A DNA stretch of 64,000 nucleotides, taken from Lactiplantibacillus paraplantarum. Lineage in GTDB: Bacteria; Bacillota; Bacilli; Lactobacillales; Lactobacillaceae. Location of the stretch: positions 1,550,001 through 1,614,000 of the forward strand of contig NZ_CP032744.1 of the NCBI RefSeq assembly GCF_003641145.1, in the 5' to 3' direction. The position numbers were made by a program, and so were the translations under genes. Shown one piece after another: positions 52,770-62,456 of this stretch (the first letter of the stretch is position 1; each line of letters opens with the position of its first letter). The notes under the pieces were generated by a model. It made no database searches. It was not told the origin of the DNA and worked only from the letters and a program-made list of their open reading frames with translations.

Positions 52770-53234
52770 ACTTTCTGTATTAACTCATTTCGATTATTTG
52801 ACTTTAATTTGGCTTTAAACGTTCATTCAGAGCGCCACTTCGTCTACGATTTCGTAACTGACAAACCACAGTATATCAGTCAAAAAAGTTACTGACGGTT
52901 CTTGTAACAACAATTATGCCTGTTAGTAACGCTTACCACTAACTGCTAATGATTAGAATAGCTATATCTCACCAAATTGTCTAATGCTTATACTTAATTG
53001 ACATCTATGTATATAGTGTATACATCAATCTCCTTAGTTGCTAGTGTTGGTTGGCCAATACACGTTGCGTTAGTTAATCAGTCGCGAACCATGATTAATG
53101 CTAAACAACAACTGGCACACCACGTATGTCCTAAGCGTATATTAATCGATTCAAAATGGTTATTAGCCAATTTTCAATATTCTGCTTACAATAAAAACTA
53201 GCAATAGATTAAAACACAAATGGAGTGAAGCATT
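52770..53234. other. 465-base spacer before the second aldo/keto reductase
   Basis: A divergent spacer. A consensus TTGACA (52998-53003) is followed after 15 bases by TATACA in a region with a TGTATATAGTGTATACA near-palindrome, which may be a promoter with an operator for the plus-strand reductase. A 67-codon open frame starting there (52998-53201) has no ribosome binding site and no protein-like features. I see nothing else. Confidence 0.35.
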
Positions 53235-54242
53235 ATGGAATATCGTCAATTTGGTCATACGGGTTTACAAGTTTCACCGCTTTGTTTAGGGACGATGGGC
53301 TTCGGCACTCCCGGAAATAGCATGTTTCCCTGGGCAATTGGTGAACCGGAAAGCACACAGATTGTTAAGAAAGCCCTCGACCTAGGACTGAACTTCTTTG
53401 ATACGGCAAATATTTATTCACATGGTGATAGTGAACGACTACTGGGATCGGCATTAAACCAACTGGCAGACCGTGACCAAATAATTGTCGCAACTAAGGT
53501 ATTTTTTACCGAAAAGAATGCTCCTAATTTGGCCGGACTCTCTAGAAAAGCAATTTTTACTCAGCTCGACAAGAGTTTAACCCGACTTAATATGGATTAC
53601 GTTGACCTCTATATTATTCATCGTTGGGATTATCACACACCAATCGAGGAAACAATGGCTGCATTACATCAGGTTGTTCAATCTGGTAAAGCACGCTATA
53701 TTGGTGCTTCCGCAATGTACGCTTGGCAATTTGAAAAGGCCCAAGCAATTGCTAAAGCCAATGGTTGGACTGAATTCGTTTCAATGCAAAACCACCTAAA
53801 TCTTCTGTATCGTGAAGAGGAGCGTGAAATGTTACCACTGTGTGCTGATCAAAATATTGCTGTAACACCATACTCCCCCCTCGCATCCGGGCGGCTGGCA
53901 CACCAGCCTAACCAGACAACTCAACGGTCACAAACGGATACCGTCCAAGTCTCAAAGTATGGTGCTACCGAATCTGAGGATCAGGCCATCATCGATGCAG
54001 TTGGACAGGTCGCTCGCAAGCATGGCGTCAATCGTTCACAAATTGCCCTCGCTTGGTTATTACAAAAACCAGAGGTAACTGCTCCAATCATCGGTGCCAC
54101 CAAGGTTGCACATTTGACGAGTGCCATCGATGCGTTAAAGGTTAAATTAGACGCCAGTGACATTCAAGCCTTAGAGGCCCCATACTTACCACATCCCGTC
54201 GTCGGCGCTTACGCACCGGGAACTACTGACTATCAACGGTAA
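53235..54242 (+). CDS. Aldo/keto reductase (second copy)
   Basis: A 335-residue AKR, distinct from the one at 48431. Catalytic residues are in FFDTANIYSHGDSERLLG (Asp, Tyr), IIVATKVFF (Lys) and YVDLYIIHRWDYHTP (His); PIIGATKVAHL is the cofactor site. The type is similar to general-stress and xenobiotic AKRs such as YakC/YhdN. GGAG lies 10 bases before the ATG. It is divergent from the amidohydrolase gene and runs alone to the terminator at 54385. Confidence 0.88.
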   Translation: MEYRQFGHTGLQVSPLCLGTMGFGTPGNSMFPWAIGEPESTQIVKKALDLGLNFFDTANIYSHGDSERLLGSALNQLADRDQIIVATKVFFTEKNAPNLAGLSRKAIFTQLDKSLTRLNMDYVDLYIIHRWDYHTPIEETMAALHQVVQSGKARYIGASAMYAWQFEKAQAIAKANGWTEFVSMQNHLNLLYREEEREMLPLCADQNIAVTPYSPLASGRLAHQPNQTTQRSQTDTVQVSKYGATESEDQAIIDAVGQVARKHGVNRSQIALAWLLQKPEVTAPIIGATKVAHLTSAIDALKVKLDASDIQALEAPYLPHPVVGAYAPGTTDYQR

Positions 54243-54384
54243 TAACACCATGTATTTAGTCCAATTAAAGGTTTCATAGTAGGACTCCTGCTTGCCAAAT
54301 CAATTGGGACGACAGCAATCTTAAAAGACAAGTACGTACAATATGGTCTTTGCTGACTACTTAATCAGTTTAAAATTAGGCGAC

Positions 54385-54430
54385 AAAAAAGGCACAATCA
54401 AAAATCAAATGATTTTTGATTGCGCCTTTA
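54385..54430. terminator. Bidirectional terminator between AKR and ctpA
   Basis: AAAGGCACAATCAAAAATCA and its partner ending in GCGCCTTT form an almost perfect 20-bp stem between two convergent genes. Confidence 0.8.
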
Positions 54431-54452
54431 AATTATCTACGCTCAACCGAAC

Positions 54453-55931
54453 TTAATTCGTCTTTTCAATCAATTTCATTGCCGCATCGTAAGCCCGGTC
54501 ATTATCACTGATCTTGTTAGCTAATTCAGTCTCGATCTTGGCCAACGTCTGTTTATCAACCTTGCCATTGACCGTTAACTTGGCATGCTTTTGATACTGC
54601 TTGACCGCACTGGTGGTTGAATCACCAAAGTAGCCATTAACGGTTCCTTTAAAGTAGCCTAAGGCTTGCAAATACTTCTGGAACGTCTTGACATTGCTAT
54701 TGACCTTGTCAGCTTGTAAGTCACTGACCTTGCTAATAACCGTCAAGCTTGCATAACTCGGTTCATCAGCTTTAACATCAGGTGTTAAGCCCTTCTTGTT
54801 GATCCAAGTGCCATTTGGTGTCAGCCACTTTGCGACCGTGATCTTCATCTCAGTCTTATCATTAAAAGTCGTCACCGTTTGAACGGTCCCCTTACCATAT
54901 GACTGTGACCCGACCAGTTTAACACCTGCCGATTGATGCAAGGCTGCGGAGAAGATTTCAGCTGCCGAAGCACTCCCACCATCAATTAAGACGGTCGTTG
55001 TCTTCGTTTCTTTAAAGCCACCATCATACTTCTTGGATGCGGTGTACTTTTCGGTCGAACCATCGCGTGCTTGGACCTGCATGATCGTTTTACCGTTCTT
55101 CAAGAAGATCGAGGCCATCTTTAAAGCAGCTGTCATCAGGCCACCAGGGTTGCCACGCATATCGATGACTAACTTCTTGGCGCCCTTCTTATCGAGTGCC
55201 TTCAACGCCGTCTTAAACTCCTTAGCGGTATTCGTTGAAAAAGTCGATACCGTAATATAACCAATCTTCTTATCGCCACCGACCAATTTGTAATCAACGG
55301 TCGTCACTGGAATCTTCGCGCGCTTCAAACTAACGCTAAAGGTTTGACCACTGCGTTCGATCGTCAACTTGACCGTCGTACCGACCTTACCACGCATCAT
55401 GTTAACCGTCTGTGTCAAGGTCTTACCGGCCACTGACTTACCATTGACCGTCTTAATGATATCCTTCGGTTTCAAACCAGCTTTCTTAGCTGGCGTACCA
55501 GCAATTGGTGAAATTATTTGAACATAATTGCCAGACTTTTGAACCTGAGCACCAATTCCAGAAAATGAACTGTCGATCGTGTCATTCAGACTTTCCGTCT
55601 CACTCTTGTCCATGTACTCGGAAAATTTATCACCTAACGAATTGACCATGCCGTTAATGGCACCGTTGGCCAACTTATTCGCATTGACCGGTTTGTAGTA
55701 ATTCTCATTGATCGTTTCATAAACTGATTCGATCTTTTTCATCGCTTTACTAGTCTGTTGCATACTGCTGAGTTGGGCGTTCACTTGCCGGCCAATCAGC
55801 CAGTACGTCCCGCCAACCCCAATGCCTAGTGCCACCACGATTGAAATAATATACGTCCATAATCCAACCCGGCGCTTGGGCCGCTGTTCCTTTTTCAAGT
55901 GTGGATTGGTTTGTTTGGGTTCCTCTGACAT
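54453..55931 (-). CDS. ctpA: C-terminal processing protease CtpA (S41) with peptidoglycan-binding domain
   Basis: A 492-residue membrane-anchored serine protease. Order: basic cytosolic tail, one TM (residues about 25-47), PDZ domain (residues about 115-190, with YVQIISPIAGTPAKKAGLKP), the S41 catalytic domain with Ser in LIDGGSASAAEIF and Lys in GSQSYGKGTVQ, and a C-terminal PG_binding_1 domain (residues about 405-470, FQKYLQALGYFKG). It processes secreted or wall proteins at the cell surface. It ends a cluster with yozE, ypmS and a SGNH hydrolase. Confidence 0.92.
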   Translation of the reverse strand: MSEEPKQTNPHLKKEQRPKRRVGLWTYIISIVVALGIGVGGTYWLIGRQVNAQLSSMQQTSKAMKKIESVYETINENYYKPVNANKLANGAINGMVNSLGDKFSEYMDKSETESLNDTIDSSFSGIGAQVQKSGNYVQIISPIAGTPAKKAGLKPKDIIKTVNGKSVAGKTLTQTVNMMRGKVGTTVKLTIERSGQTFSVSLKRAKIPVTTVDYKLVGGDKKIGYITVSTFSTNTAKEFKTALKALDKKGAKKLVIDMRGNPGGLMTAALKMASIFLKNGKTIMQVQARDGSTEKYTASKKYDGGFKETKTTTVLIDGGSASAAEIFSAALHQSAGVKLVGSQSYGKGTVQTVTTFNDKTEMKITVAKWLTPNGTWINKKGLTPDVKADEPSYASLTVISKVSDLQADKVNSNVKTFQKYLQALGYFKGTVNGYFGDSTTSAVKQYQKHAKLTVNGKVDKQTLAKIETELANKISDNDRAYDAAMKLIEKTN

Positions 55932-55960
55932 ACCGAACGTCCTCTTTCCTACAAATTAAT

Positions 55961-56182
55961 TTAAGCTTCACTCGCCAAATAGGCCTGCCACGCGTCATCA
56001 AAAACCGTCATCGTTGGAAGATAGCTAGCATTCAACTCTAAATATTGTGAAAGCTCATGAAAATCCTTACTTTGTTTTGGAAATGATTGATCCAAAAACG
56101 CGTTATTCGCAAATTCGGCGATGGCATCAGTACTGTCTGGGTTCCGCTGCGTCATCAAAAATGTGTAAAATGTTTTGTGCAT
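55961..56182 (-). CDS. yozE: YozE family protein
   Basis: A 73-residue protein beginning [35 protein letters not shown] is the strongly conserved YozE_SAM_like core. The role of the family is unknown; the SAM-like fold suggests binding to protein or nucleic acid. AAAGGGG precedes the ATG. It is 12 bases after ypmS and upstream of ctpA. A diverged paralogue lies at 20725. Confidence 0.85.
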   Translation of the reverse strand: MHKTFYTFLMTQRNPDSTDAIAEFANNAFLDQSFPKQSKDFHELSQYLELNASYLPTMTVFDDAWQAYLASEA

Positions 56183-56194
56183 GAATTCACCCCT

Positions 56195-56839
56195 TTAGTC
56201 ACTCGTCTTTGGAATGTGCATTTCAAACTTAAATTGATCGTTTTTCAAGTCAAGCTTGTCAACGCTATAGCGAACATCGTGTTTGCCGACCAGTTTATTC
56301 AAGTACAAGTCGATTGTCTTCTTCTTAGCGTTCAACTTGACCCACTTAGGTGTCTTATAATTATTATTAATATAATTAATTACAAAACTGATTGGTAAGG
56401 ACATCGTTCCCACTGATAAATTAGTCGCCTTGAGCGAAATATTACCGTTATCGATAACACTTGGCTGCATTGTGATCACAAAGGACACATCCTGACCAAG
56501 CACCTTCGTCGTTCCTAGCAAATAAGCTCCGGTCGAACGGACGACGAACCGGTACTTCATATCCTGACCCTTTTGCAAGTCATTCAAATAATAACTAGCG
56601 AGCGCGTTCAGTTGTTGCCGATTCATTGTAATTGGAACACTAGCGGCATCCGTATTACTGGCAGCCGTTAGACTCGTACTTTCACTTGGCGAGCGTAAGA
56701 CCTGCGTCCCCATATAGGCACCCGTTCCCACGATCAACGCAATTAAAGCCACGGCGACCCATTTCCAAATATTGACTGGTCCGCCCGTCTTCGGCTGTTT
56801 AGGTGTTGGTGCTTGCTTAGTTCGTTGTGCTTCCCGCAT
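56195..56839 (-). CDS. ypmS: YpmS-like protein (DUF2140)
   Basis: A 214-residue protein with one N-terminal membrane anchor (residues about 25-46) and an extracellular domain of about 150 residues with the PITMNRQQLNALASYYLND and INNNYKTPKWVKLN segments of the YpmS/DUF2140 family. The function is not known. It lies 12 bases after the SGNH hydrolase gene and 12 before yozE, in a conserved Firmicutes group, so an envelope role is likely. Confidence 0.85.
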   Translation of the reverse strand: MREAQRTKQAPTPKQPKTGGPVNIWKWVAVALIALIVGTGAYMGTQVLRSPSESTSLTAASNTDAASVPITMNRQQLNALASYYLNDLQKGQDMKYRFVVRSTGAYLLGTTKVLGQDVSFVITMQPSVIDNGNISLKATNLSVGTMSLPISFVINYINNNYKTPKWVKLNAKKKTIDLYLNKLVGKHDVRYSVDKLDLKNDQFKFEMHIPKTSD

Positions 56840-56851
56840 CTCATTTCCTCC

Positions 56852-57796
56852 TTACTTCTTAATCAACCAAGCATCATGAGCCATCATGGCCTGATACAAC
56901 TTGGTCGTAAACACACGGTAACCCCGTTTATTGGGATGGAAATTATCGGCCGTCGAGATTAAATCATTCGTCTTATTTTCAGTCTTCAAAGCCCCCGTGA
57001 TTGCCTTAGAACTTGTCAGACTCGTTAAAGTCGTTGCACTAGCCGCTTGCTTCAACTTGCGAATCTGTGCCGCCGTCTGGTACTGGCCGTGTGACATGGT
57101 CCAATTGATATCCATAAAGTACGTGTGCTTATATTGACTAACCGTCGTCTGCGTCTGATCATTCCACTGGCTAATGTAATGCGTGATCGACGTCACATTT
57201 GGAAAGTTCACATAAATTGGATTATAGATGCTAAAGACAAACACCGACGCGGAACTGTTCAAACTTTGTAATTTATTAAATAATTTAGTCAATTTATTGG
57301 CATATAACGTCTGTGCTTTGGCGACCGTGGCGTTGTTTTTCGCCGTATTGTTAGAAGTTAGTGACCCTTCCAGCGTTTGCAGCAGATCATTACCACCCAC
57401 CGTCACGGTAATCACATCCGCCTTGGCAATTTTTTGTTGTAACGCTGTCGACTTATTAATACGTGCTAAAATCTGGTCACTCCGATCACCGGACTTACCG
57501 GCATTCGTGGTGGTTACCTTGAGCTTTTGCTTCGTCGCCAACGTCTTTTTGATTTGACCGACATAGCCACCCTCGGCCTCATCGCCGACCCCTTCTGTTA
57601 AGGAGTCACCCACAGCTACTAAATTAATTTTAGCTTTATGCTGTGTCTTGCTAGAACTTGCCTTTTTAGTCGTGGTTGGTTTAGTCGTTGCCGACTCATT
57701 TTGCGGATGTAGCAAGTAGTTGACCCCGAAAAACACCGCGGCCGCTAATACCGCAACCACTAAAATGACCTTGATTGTTTCTTTAACTTTGGACAT
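56852..57796 (-). CDS. Membrane-anchored SGNH/GDSL hydrolase (YpmR-like)
   Basis: A 314-residue lipase/esterase-type enzyme with an N-terminal signal-anchor (residues about 8-28), a Thr/Lys/Ser-rich spacer and the SGNH domain: block I VAVGDSLTEGVGDEA (Ser nucleophile), Gly block, block III VTVGGNDLL (Asn) and block V DNFHPNKRGY (Asp, His). It should hydrolyse esters or acyl groups outside the membrane. It is first of the ypmR-ypmS-yozE-ctpA group. Confidence 0.88.
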   Translation of the reverse strand: MSKVKETIKVILVVAVLAAAVFFGVNYLLHPQNESATTKPTTTKKASSSKTQHKAKINLVAVGDSLTEGVGDEAEGGYVGQIKKTLATKQKLKVTTTNAGKSGDRSDQILARINKSTALQQKIAKADVITVTVGGNDLLQTLEGSLTSNNTAKNNATVAKAQTLYANKLTKLFNKLQSLNSSASVFVFSIYNPIYVNFPNVTSITHYISQWNDQTQTTVSQYKHTYFMDINWTMSHGQYQTAAQIRKLKQAASATTLTSLTSSKAITGALKTENKTNDLISTADNFHPNKRGYRVFTTKLYQAMMAHDAWLIKK

Positions 57797-57860
57797 TGGC
57801 CTCCAACCTTTCTAGCCCTTTAGTTGTCATTCCCGACCACTAACAACTCGTCGCTGAACA

Positions 57861-57899
57861 ATAAAATGGTCACCATCCCCAACCGGGACGATCACCATT
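57861..57899 (-). terminator. Possible terminator after degV
   Basis: AATGGT and ACCATT close a stem with an internal loop and an inner CGTCCC/GGGATG helix. The T run on the minus strand is short (TTTTATT). Confidence 0.4.
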
Positions 57900-57946
57900 C
57901 GCCGTTAGTGCTCGTAGACAAGTTGTCTGTGGGCCCTTCGTTCACT

Positions 57947-58798
57947 TTACGCTAGCGCCTGCGTATGGTATTCCACGGCAAACGCCCCTGGGCCACCATG
58001 CGTTGCAATAATTGGCACCGTTGGTTGAACGCTAACTTTCAAACTTGGGAGTGCCGCTTGTAGACGCGCCCGATATTCTTCCACGCGCTCCGTGGCACCA
58101 ACGTGTGAGATTGCAACTTCCGCCACGTTCGGCGTGGCAATAATATCTTCAAGAACCTTATCGAAGAACTTATTGATGGCTTTAACGCCACGGCCCTTCA
58201 TCTTCACATCTAAAGCGCCATCATCAACTTCCAAGGCAATCTTAACGTTTAATAACGTACTGATAGCCCCGGTTAACCGACTAACACGACCACCAGCAAC
58301 GAGGTTATTCAAGGTCATGACGCCCATGAATAACTTCGTATGGGCCTGAGTCGCATGGATCTGGTCAATCACAGTTTGCTTATCAGCGCCACTTTGAGCT
58401 AATTTAGCAGCGTTCAAGACCTGAAAAGCCATCGCCCGGTCGGTTGTCCGCGCATCAATAACGGTAACATCGGTCTTCGTAATCGAAGCCGCTTGTTCCG
58501 CCGTATGCACCGTCCCAGAAATCGCTTCGAGCATGTTGATACAAATCACACTCGCACCATCCGCACCTAACTTATCAAACGTCTCAATGAACGTCCCTAG
58601 CGCTGGTTGGCTCGTCTTTGGTAAAGATTTAGCCGTTGCCATCTTGTCAATAAACTCTTCACGCGTAATCGTCTCATCTTCCACGTAAATGGTGCCATCG
58701 ATCATGACAGTCAACGGAATCACGGTAATATCGTATTTTTTTACCTCGGCATCCGTTAAATTTGCCGAAGAATCGGTCACAATCTTGATTTTCGTCAT
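57947..58798 (-). CDS. DegV-family fatty acid-binding protein
   Basis: A 283-residue protein of the DegV/FakB family, which binds a fatty acid for phosphorylation by FakA in the use of external fatty acids. Motifs are IVTDSSANLTD at the start, the TSQPALGTF lipid-site loop and AGGRVSRLTG. The ATG at 58798 starts the domain; the frame extends 13 codons upstream without a better site. Which FakB class it is cannot be told. It follows dfrA by 105 bases. Confidence 0.88.
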   Translation of the reverse strand: MTKIKIVTDSSANLTDAEVKKYDITVIPLTVMIDGTIYVEDETITREEFIDKMATAKSLPKTSQPALGTFIETFDKLGADGASVICINMLEAISGTVHTAEQAASITKTDVTVIDARTTDRAMAFQVLNAAKLAQSGADKQTVIDQIHATQAHTKLFMGVMTLNNLVAGGRVSRLTGAISTLLNVKIALEVDDGALDVKMKGRGVKAINKFFDKVLEDIIATPNVAEVAISHVGATERVEEYRARLQAALPSLKVSVQPTVPIIATHGGPGAFAVEYHTQALA

Positions 58799-58903
58799 AC
58801 TTTGCCACGCTTTCTTATGCTTGTAACGTTTAAACAATCGTTACAATAAATTAATGCTTTCAGTATAGCAGAAATCTGCCTGAGTTTCACGGTTGCCACT
58901 GAA

Positions 58904-59395
58904 TTAACGGCGACGGAAATCATCAAATTCGTACGGATACTGATTTTTCTCATCAACCGTCCCGATTTGTTGGTGCACGAGTTGCCACTGCGTGTAATCC
59001 ACGGCCGGCATCCAGGTATCCCCTTCAAAGCTTGCATTGATGCGAGTCCGATATAAATAATCGGCCACCGGTAAGACAGCCTCAAAGACCACGGCCCCAC
59101 CAATGAAAAAAATTGGTTCATTCGGATGTACTGCGGCTAGTGTTTGAATCTCAGCAACATTGCTTAACCGGTGCACATCTGACGGTAACACTAAGTCCGA
59201 CTGCTGCGAAAGCACCCAGTTCGTTCGCCGTGGGAGCGGCCGCTTAAAGCCCATAAAAGTCTTACGGCCCATCACGACATGATGACCAGTCGTTAACGTC
59301 TTAAACCGCCGCATATCGGCTGGCAAGTGCCAAGGCAGCTGGCCCTGTTTGCCAATCAAGCCATTCTGATCTTCCGCCCATATCAAAGCTATCAT
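58904..59395 (-). CDS. dfrA: Dihydrofolate reductase
   Basis: A 163-residue enzyme that reduces dihydrofolate with NADPH to tetrahydrofolate. The N-terminal LIWAEDQNGLIGKQGQLPWH and LPADMRRFKTLTTGHHVVMG are textbook DHFR motifs, with the catalytic Asp in PADMRRF and the NADPH site VMGRKTF. The ATG at 59395 has AGGAGG 8 bases upstream; the open frame runs further back into thyA. It regenerates the folate consumed by ThyA, the preceding gene (10-base gap). Confidence 0.94.
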   Translation of the reverse strand: MIALIWAEDQNGLIGKQGQLPWHLPADMRRFKTLTTGHHVVMGRKTFMGFKRPLPRRTNWVLSQQSDLVLPSDVHRLSNVAEIQTLAAVHPNEPIFFIGGAVVFEAVLPVADYLYRTRINASFEGDTWMPAVDYTQWQLVHQQIGTVDEKNQYPYEFDDFRRR

Positions 59396-59405
59396 CACAG
59401 CCCTC

Positions 59406-60356
59406 CTAAATCGCAACCGGCGCCTTGATTGCCGGTGCAGGATCGTAGCCTGTGAGCTTAATGTCACTCATTTGATAATCAAAGATACTCGTATGCGCGC
59501 CACTTAATGCCAGTTGTGGTGCCGGCCGCGGCTGACGTGCCAACTGGGTCTTGATCTGTTCCACATGGTTCGTATAAATATGCGCATCACCCAGCGTATG
59601 CACGAATTCGCCGACTTCTAAACCGGTTTCCTTAGCAATCAAGTGGGTCAGTAGTGCGTAACTTGCAATATTAAACGGCACCCCTAAGAAGACGTCCCCC
59701 GAACGTTGATAGAGCTGACAAGACAGCTTACCATTCGCCACATAAAATTGAAACAAGGTGTGACACGGCGGCAACGCCATGTTCGGCACGTCTTCCGGGT
59801 TCCAAGCAGAAACGATCAAGCGACGAGAATCCGGATGTGTCTTGATCATCTCAATAACATTGGCAATTTGATCGATCGTCTCACCCTGGCGTGTTTGCCA
59901 GTGTCGCCACTGCGCACCGTAGACGTCACCCAAATTACCATACTTGGCCGCAAACGCGTCGTCTTCTAATATTTGCTCATCAAAAGCTTGCAGCTGAGCT
60001 TGATAAATTGGTGCGAAATCTGAATCATCTAACCGTCGATGTTCAAAGTTCGTCATATCGGGGCCTTGATAATCGGGACTCGTTACCCAGTTTTTAAACG
60101 CCCATTCATCCCAAATATGATTGTGATGTTGAAGTAAATACTGAATATTCGTATCACCGTGTAAAAACCACAGTAATTCGCTCTTAATCAAGCCAAATGG
60201 TACTTTTTTAGTAGTCAGCAATGGGAACCCTTGACTGAGATCAAAACGCATCTGATAACCAAACACACTGTAAGTCCCCGTGCCGGTACGGTCATCCTTA
60301 TACGTGCCGTGTTCCAAAATGGTGCGGGCAAGTTGTAAATAACTATCTTCTAACAT
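59406..60356 (-). CDS. thyA: Thymidylate synthase ThyA
   Basis: A 316-residue enzyme making dTMP from dUMP with methylenetetrahydrofolate. The N-terminal [14 protein letters not shown] binds dUMP phosphate, [13 protein letters not shown] holds the catalytic Cys, and [20 protein letters not shown] is the dUMP site. The C-terminal Ile tail is intact. The length is the long Gram-positive form, with an insert near residues 90-135. It is in an operon with an ABC-F gene (12 bases upstream) and dfrA. Confidence 0.95.
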   Translation of the reverse strand: MLEDSYLQLARTILEHGTYKDDRTGTGTYSVFGYQMRFDLSQGFPLLTTKKVPFGLIKSELLWFLHGDTNIQYLLQHHNHIWDEWAFKNWVTSPDYQGPDMTNFEHRRLDDSDFAPIYQAQLQAFDEQILEDDAFAAKYGNLGDVYGAQWRHWQTRQGETIDQIANVIEMIKTHPDSRRLIVSAWNPEDVPNMALPPCHTLFQFYVANGKLSCQLYQRSGDVFLGVPFNIASYALLTHLIAKETGLEVGEFVHTLGDAHIYTNHVEQIKTQLARQPRPAPQLALSGAHTSIFDYQMSDIKLTGYDPAPAIKAPVAI

Positions 60357-60368
60357 GCGATCATCCTT

Positions 60369-62276
60369 TCAGGCTTCTGCATACTGGCTGAGGTAGTCCC
60401 AGCGATCCATCTTCTCATCAATTGTTTGCTCAGTCTTAGTCAATTCTTTTTGCAAATCAGCTAATTTGCCGTAATCACTAGCATTTTCAGCCATTGCAGC
60501 TTCAATTTCACCTTTATGGGTATCAAGTTGCTCAATGATCCCTTCAATCTTGTCATATTCCAGTTGCTCTGCGTAGGTTAGCTTAACCTTTACTTTTTTA
60601 GTTGTTGGGGTCGGAGCCTCATCTGCTGACGATTGATCAACAGTCTTGGTCGCAGACTTACTGATCGGTTTATTGACGTCCTTTTGATCCTTTAAATAGC
60701 TGGAGAAGCGACCAGAATAACGTTCGATCTGCCCCTGACCATCAAAGATCAAGAGTTTCGTCCCAACTTTGTCCAAGAAATAGCGGTCATGGGAAACGGT
60801 GATGACGGTCCCCACAAAGTTATCGAGATAATTTTCCAACACCGTCAGCGTCCCGATATCTAAATCATTGGTTGGTTCATCCAACAATAGTACATTGGGT
60901 TGTTGCATTAACAATTTCAGTAAATACAAGCGGCGTTGCTCGCCTCCTGATAGCTTACGAATCAAGGTTCCATGCATCGAACGCGGAAATAGAAACTCTT
61001 CTAGTAATTCAGTCACTGAAACATGCTCACCTTGTTTGTTGAGAACCGTTTCACCAACCTCTTGTAAGTAATTGATAATCCGCTTATCACCCGGAATCGG
61101 CTCAGTCTGTTGTGTATAATAAGCCAGCTTGACCGTTTCACCAATCGTTACCGTCCCACTATCAAGTGGTAGCCGGCCCGCAATCACGTTTAATAAACTA
61201 GATTTACCGGCACCATTAATTCCCGTAATCCCAATACGATCATTGGCCTGAATCAACATTGAAAAATGATCGAGGATCGTTTGCCGTTCAAACTGCAAGC
61301 TGGCGTCCTTCAGCTCAATGACCTTCTTGCCCAAGCGTTGTTGGCCTAGCGAAATATCAACGTCACTGTCAACTTGAAGCGTATTTAAATTATCCTTTAA
61401 ATCGTTGAATCGATTAATCCGGCCCTGCTGTTTCGTACTACGCGCAGGCGCGCCCGCCCGCATCCAGGCCAGCTCCTTTTTATACAGCTGCTGTTGCTTA
61501 TGTTCAGCCAGGACGTCACGTGCGACCCGTTCTGCCTTAGCCTGAACAAAGTCTTGGTAATTGCCAGTATACTTATGCAGCTCACCAAACGACAATTCAA
61601 ACATCTGGTTAGCGACTTGGTCTAAGAAGTACCGATCATGAGTGACCACAATTAACGCACCTTTGTAACTGGCCAAATAGCTTTCCAACCATTCAATCGA
61701 ATCAAAATCAAGGTGGTTGGTTGGTTCATCTAATAATAATAAGTCCGGTGACTGAATCAGAACTTGAGCTAGACCAACCCGCTTTTGCTGGCCCCCGGAC
61801 ATCTGCTTGACCGTTTGTGTCAGATCCGTAATGTGTAGTTGCGTCAAAATTGTTTTAACGTCACTTTCCGCCGTCCACGCATCTTCCTGGTTCATCTGGT
61901 CTTCAGCTGCTACGTAAGCCTTTTGGGTTGCCGGATCTTCTGGCCGATCAGCATACGCTGCGAGTGTCTGCTCATAGTGGCGAATTGTCCGAAAGACTTG
62001 CTGACTACCAGCTAGAACGGCATCAATGACCGTCAGATTCTGATCAAGTTCTGGTTTTTGTTTTAAATAACCAATCGTATAGTTTTTCGGCATCACCAGT
62101 TGTCCGGCTTCAGGTGCCGTAATCCCAGCTAATACGTCTAATAAATTCGTTTTCCCGGACCCATTAACGCCAATGACACCAATCCGGTCATGTTCATTCA
62201 CAATAAACGAAATATCATGAAATAACGTCTTCTCACCATAAGTTCGGGTCAGATTTTCTGCTCTTAAAGTTTGCAT
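60369..62276 (-). CDS. ABC-F family ATPase (Uup-like)
   Basis: A 635-residue protein with two tandem ABC domains and no membrane segment. Walker A sites are GVNGSGKTNLLD and GINGAGKSSLLN; signatures are MSGGQQKRVGLAQVL and LSGGEQRRLYLLKLL; a linker of about 80 residues joins the domains. The Lys/Thr-rich spacer and final coiled coil (TYAEQLEYDKIEGIIEQL onwards) match Uup and related ABC-F factors, which act on the ribosome or DNA rather than in transport. The start at 62276 has AGGGTGG upstream. It leads the thyA-dfrA operon. Confidence 0.9.
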   Translation of the reverse strand: MQTLRAENLTRTYGEKTLFHDISFIVNEHDRIGVIGVNGSGKTNLLDVLAGITAPEAGQLVMPKNYTIGYLKQKPELDQNLTVIDAVLAGSQQVFRTIRHYEQTLAAYADRPEDPATQKAYVAAEDQMNQEDAWTAESDVKTILTQLHITDLTQTVKQMSGGQQKRVGLAQVLIQSPDLLLLDEPTNHLDFDSIEWLESYLASYKGALIVVTHDRYFLDQVANQMFELSFGELHKYTGNYQDFVQAKAERVARDVLAEHKQQQLYKKELAWMRAGAPARSTKQQGRINRFNDLKDNLNTLQVDSDVDISLGQQRLGKKVIELKDASLQFERQTILDHFSMLIQANDRIGITGINGAGKSSLLNVIAGRLPLDSGTVTIGETVKLAYYTQQTEPIPGDKRIINYLQEVGETVLNKQGEHVSVTELLEEFLFPRSMHGTLIRKLSGGEQRRLYLLKLLMQQPNVLLLDEPTNDLDIGTLTVLENYLDNFVGTVITVSHDRYFLDKVGTKLLIFDGQGQIERYSGRFSSYLKDQKDVNKPISKSATKTVDQSSADEAPTPTTKKVKVKLTYAEQLEYDKIEGIIEQLDTHKGEIEAAMAENASDYGKLADLQKELTKTEQTIDEKMDRWDYLSQYAEA

Positions 62277-62410
62277 TCTTGCGATCCACCCTTTTTTTAC
62301 ATCATTAAGTTCTATCTTAGCTAGAATCGACCTAAAACACAACTGACAAACGCGCAAATCAAAGTTAATATTTCTTAATGATCACGGTCTAATTTCCAAA
62401 TGCGTTTATA

Positions 62411-62449
62411 AAAAAACTCCTGGCGCCCATTTAGGCGCCAAGAGTTTTA
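62411..62449 (-). terminator. Terminator of the 151-aa protein gene
   Basis: ACTCCTGGCGCC pairs with GGCGCCAAGAGT (one mismatch) around a 6-base loop; on the minus strand a run of seven T residues follows. Confidence 0.85.
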
Positions 62450-62456
62450 TTACGAA

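Noticed and set aside
52998-53201. 67-codon open frame in the amidohydrolase-AKR spacer
   Set aside because: Starts within a promoter-like sequence, has no ribosome binding site and no protein-like pattern.
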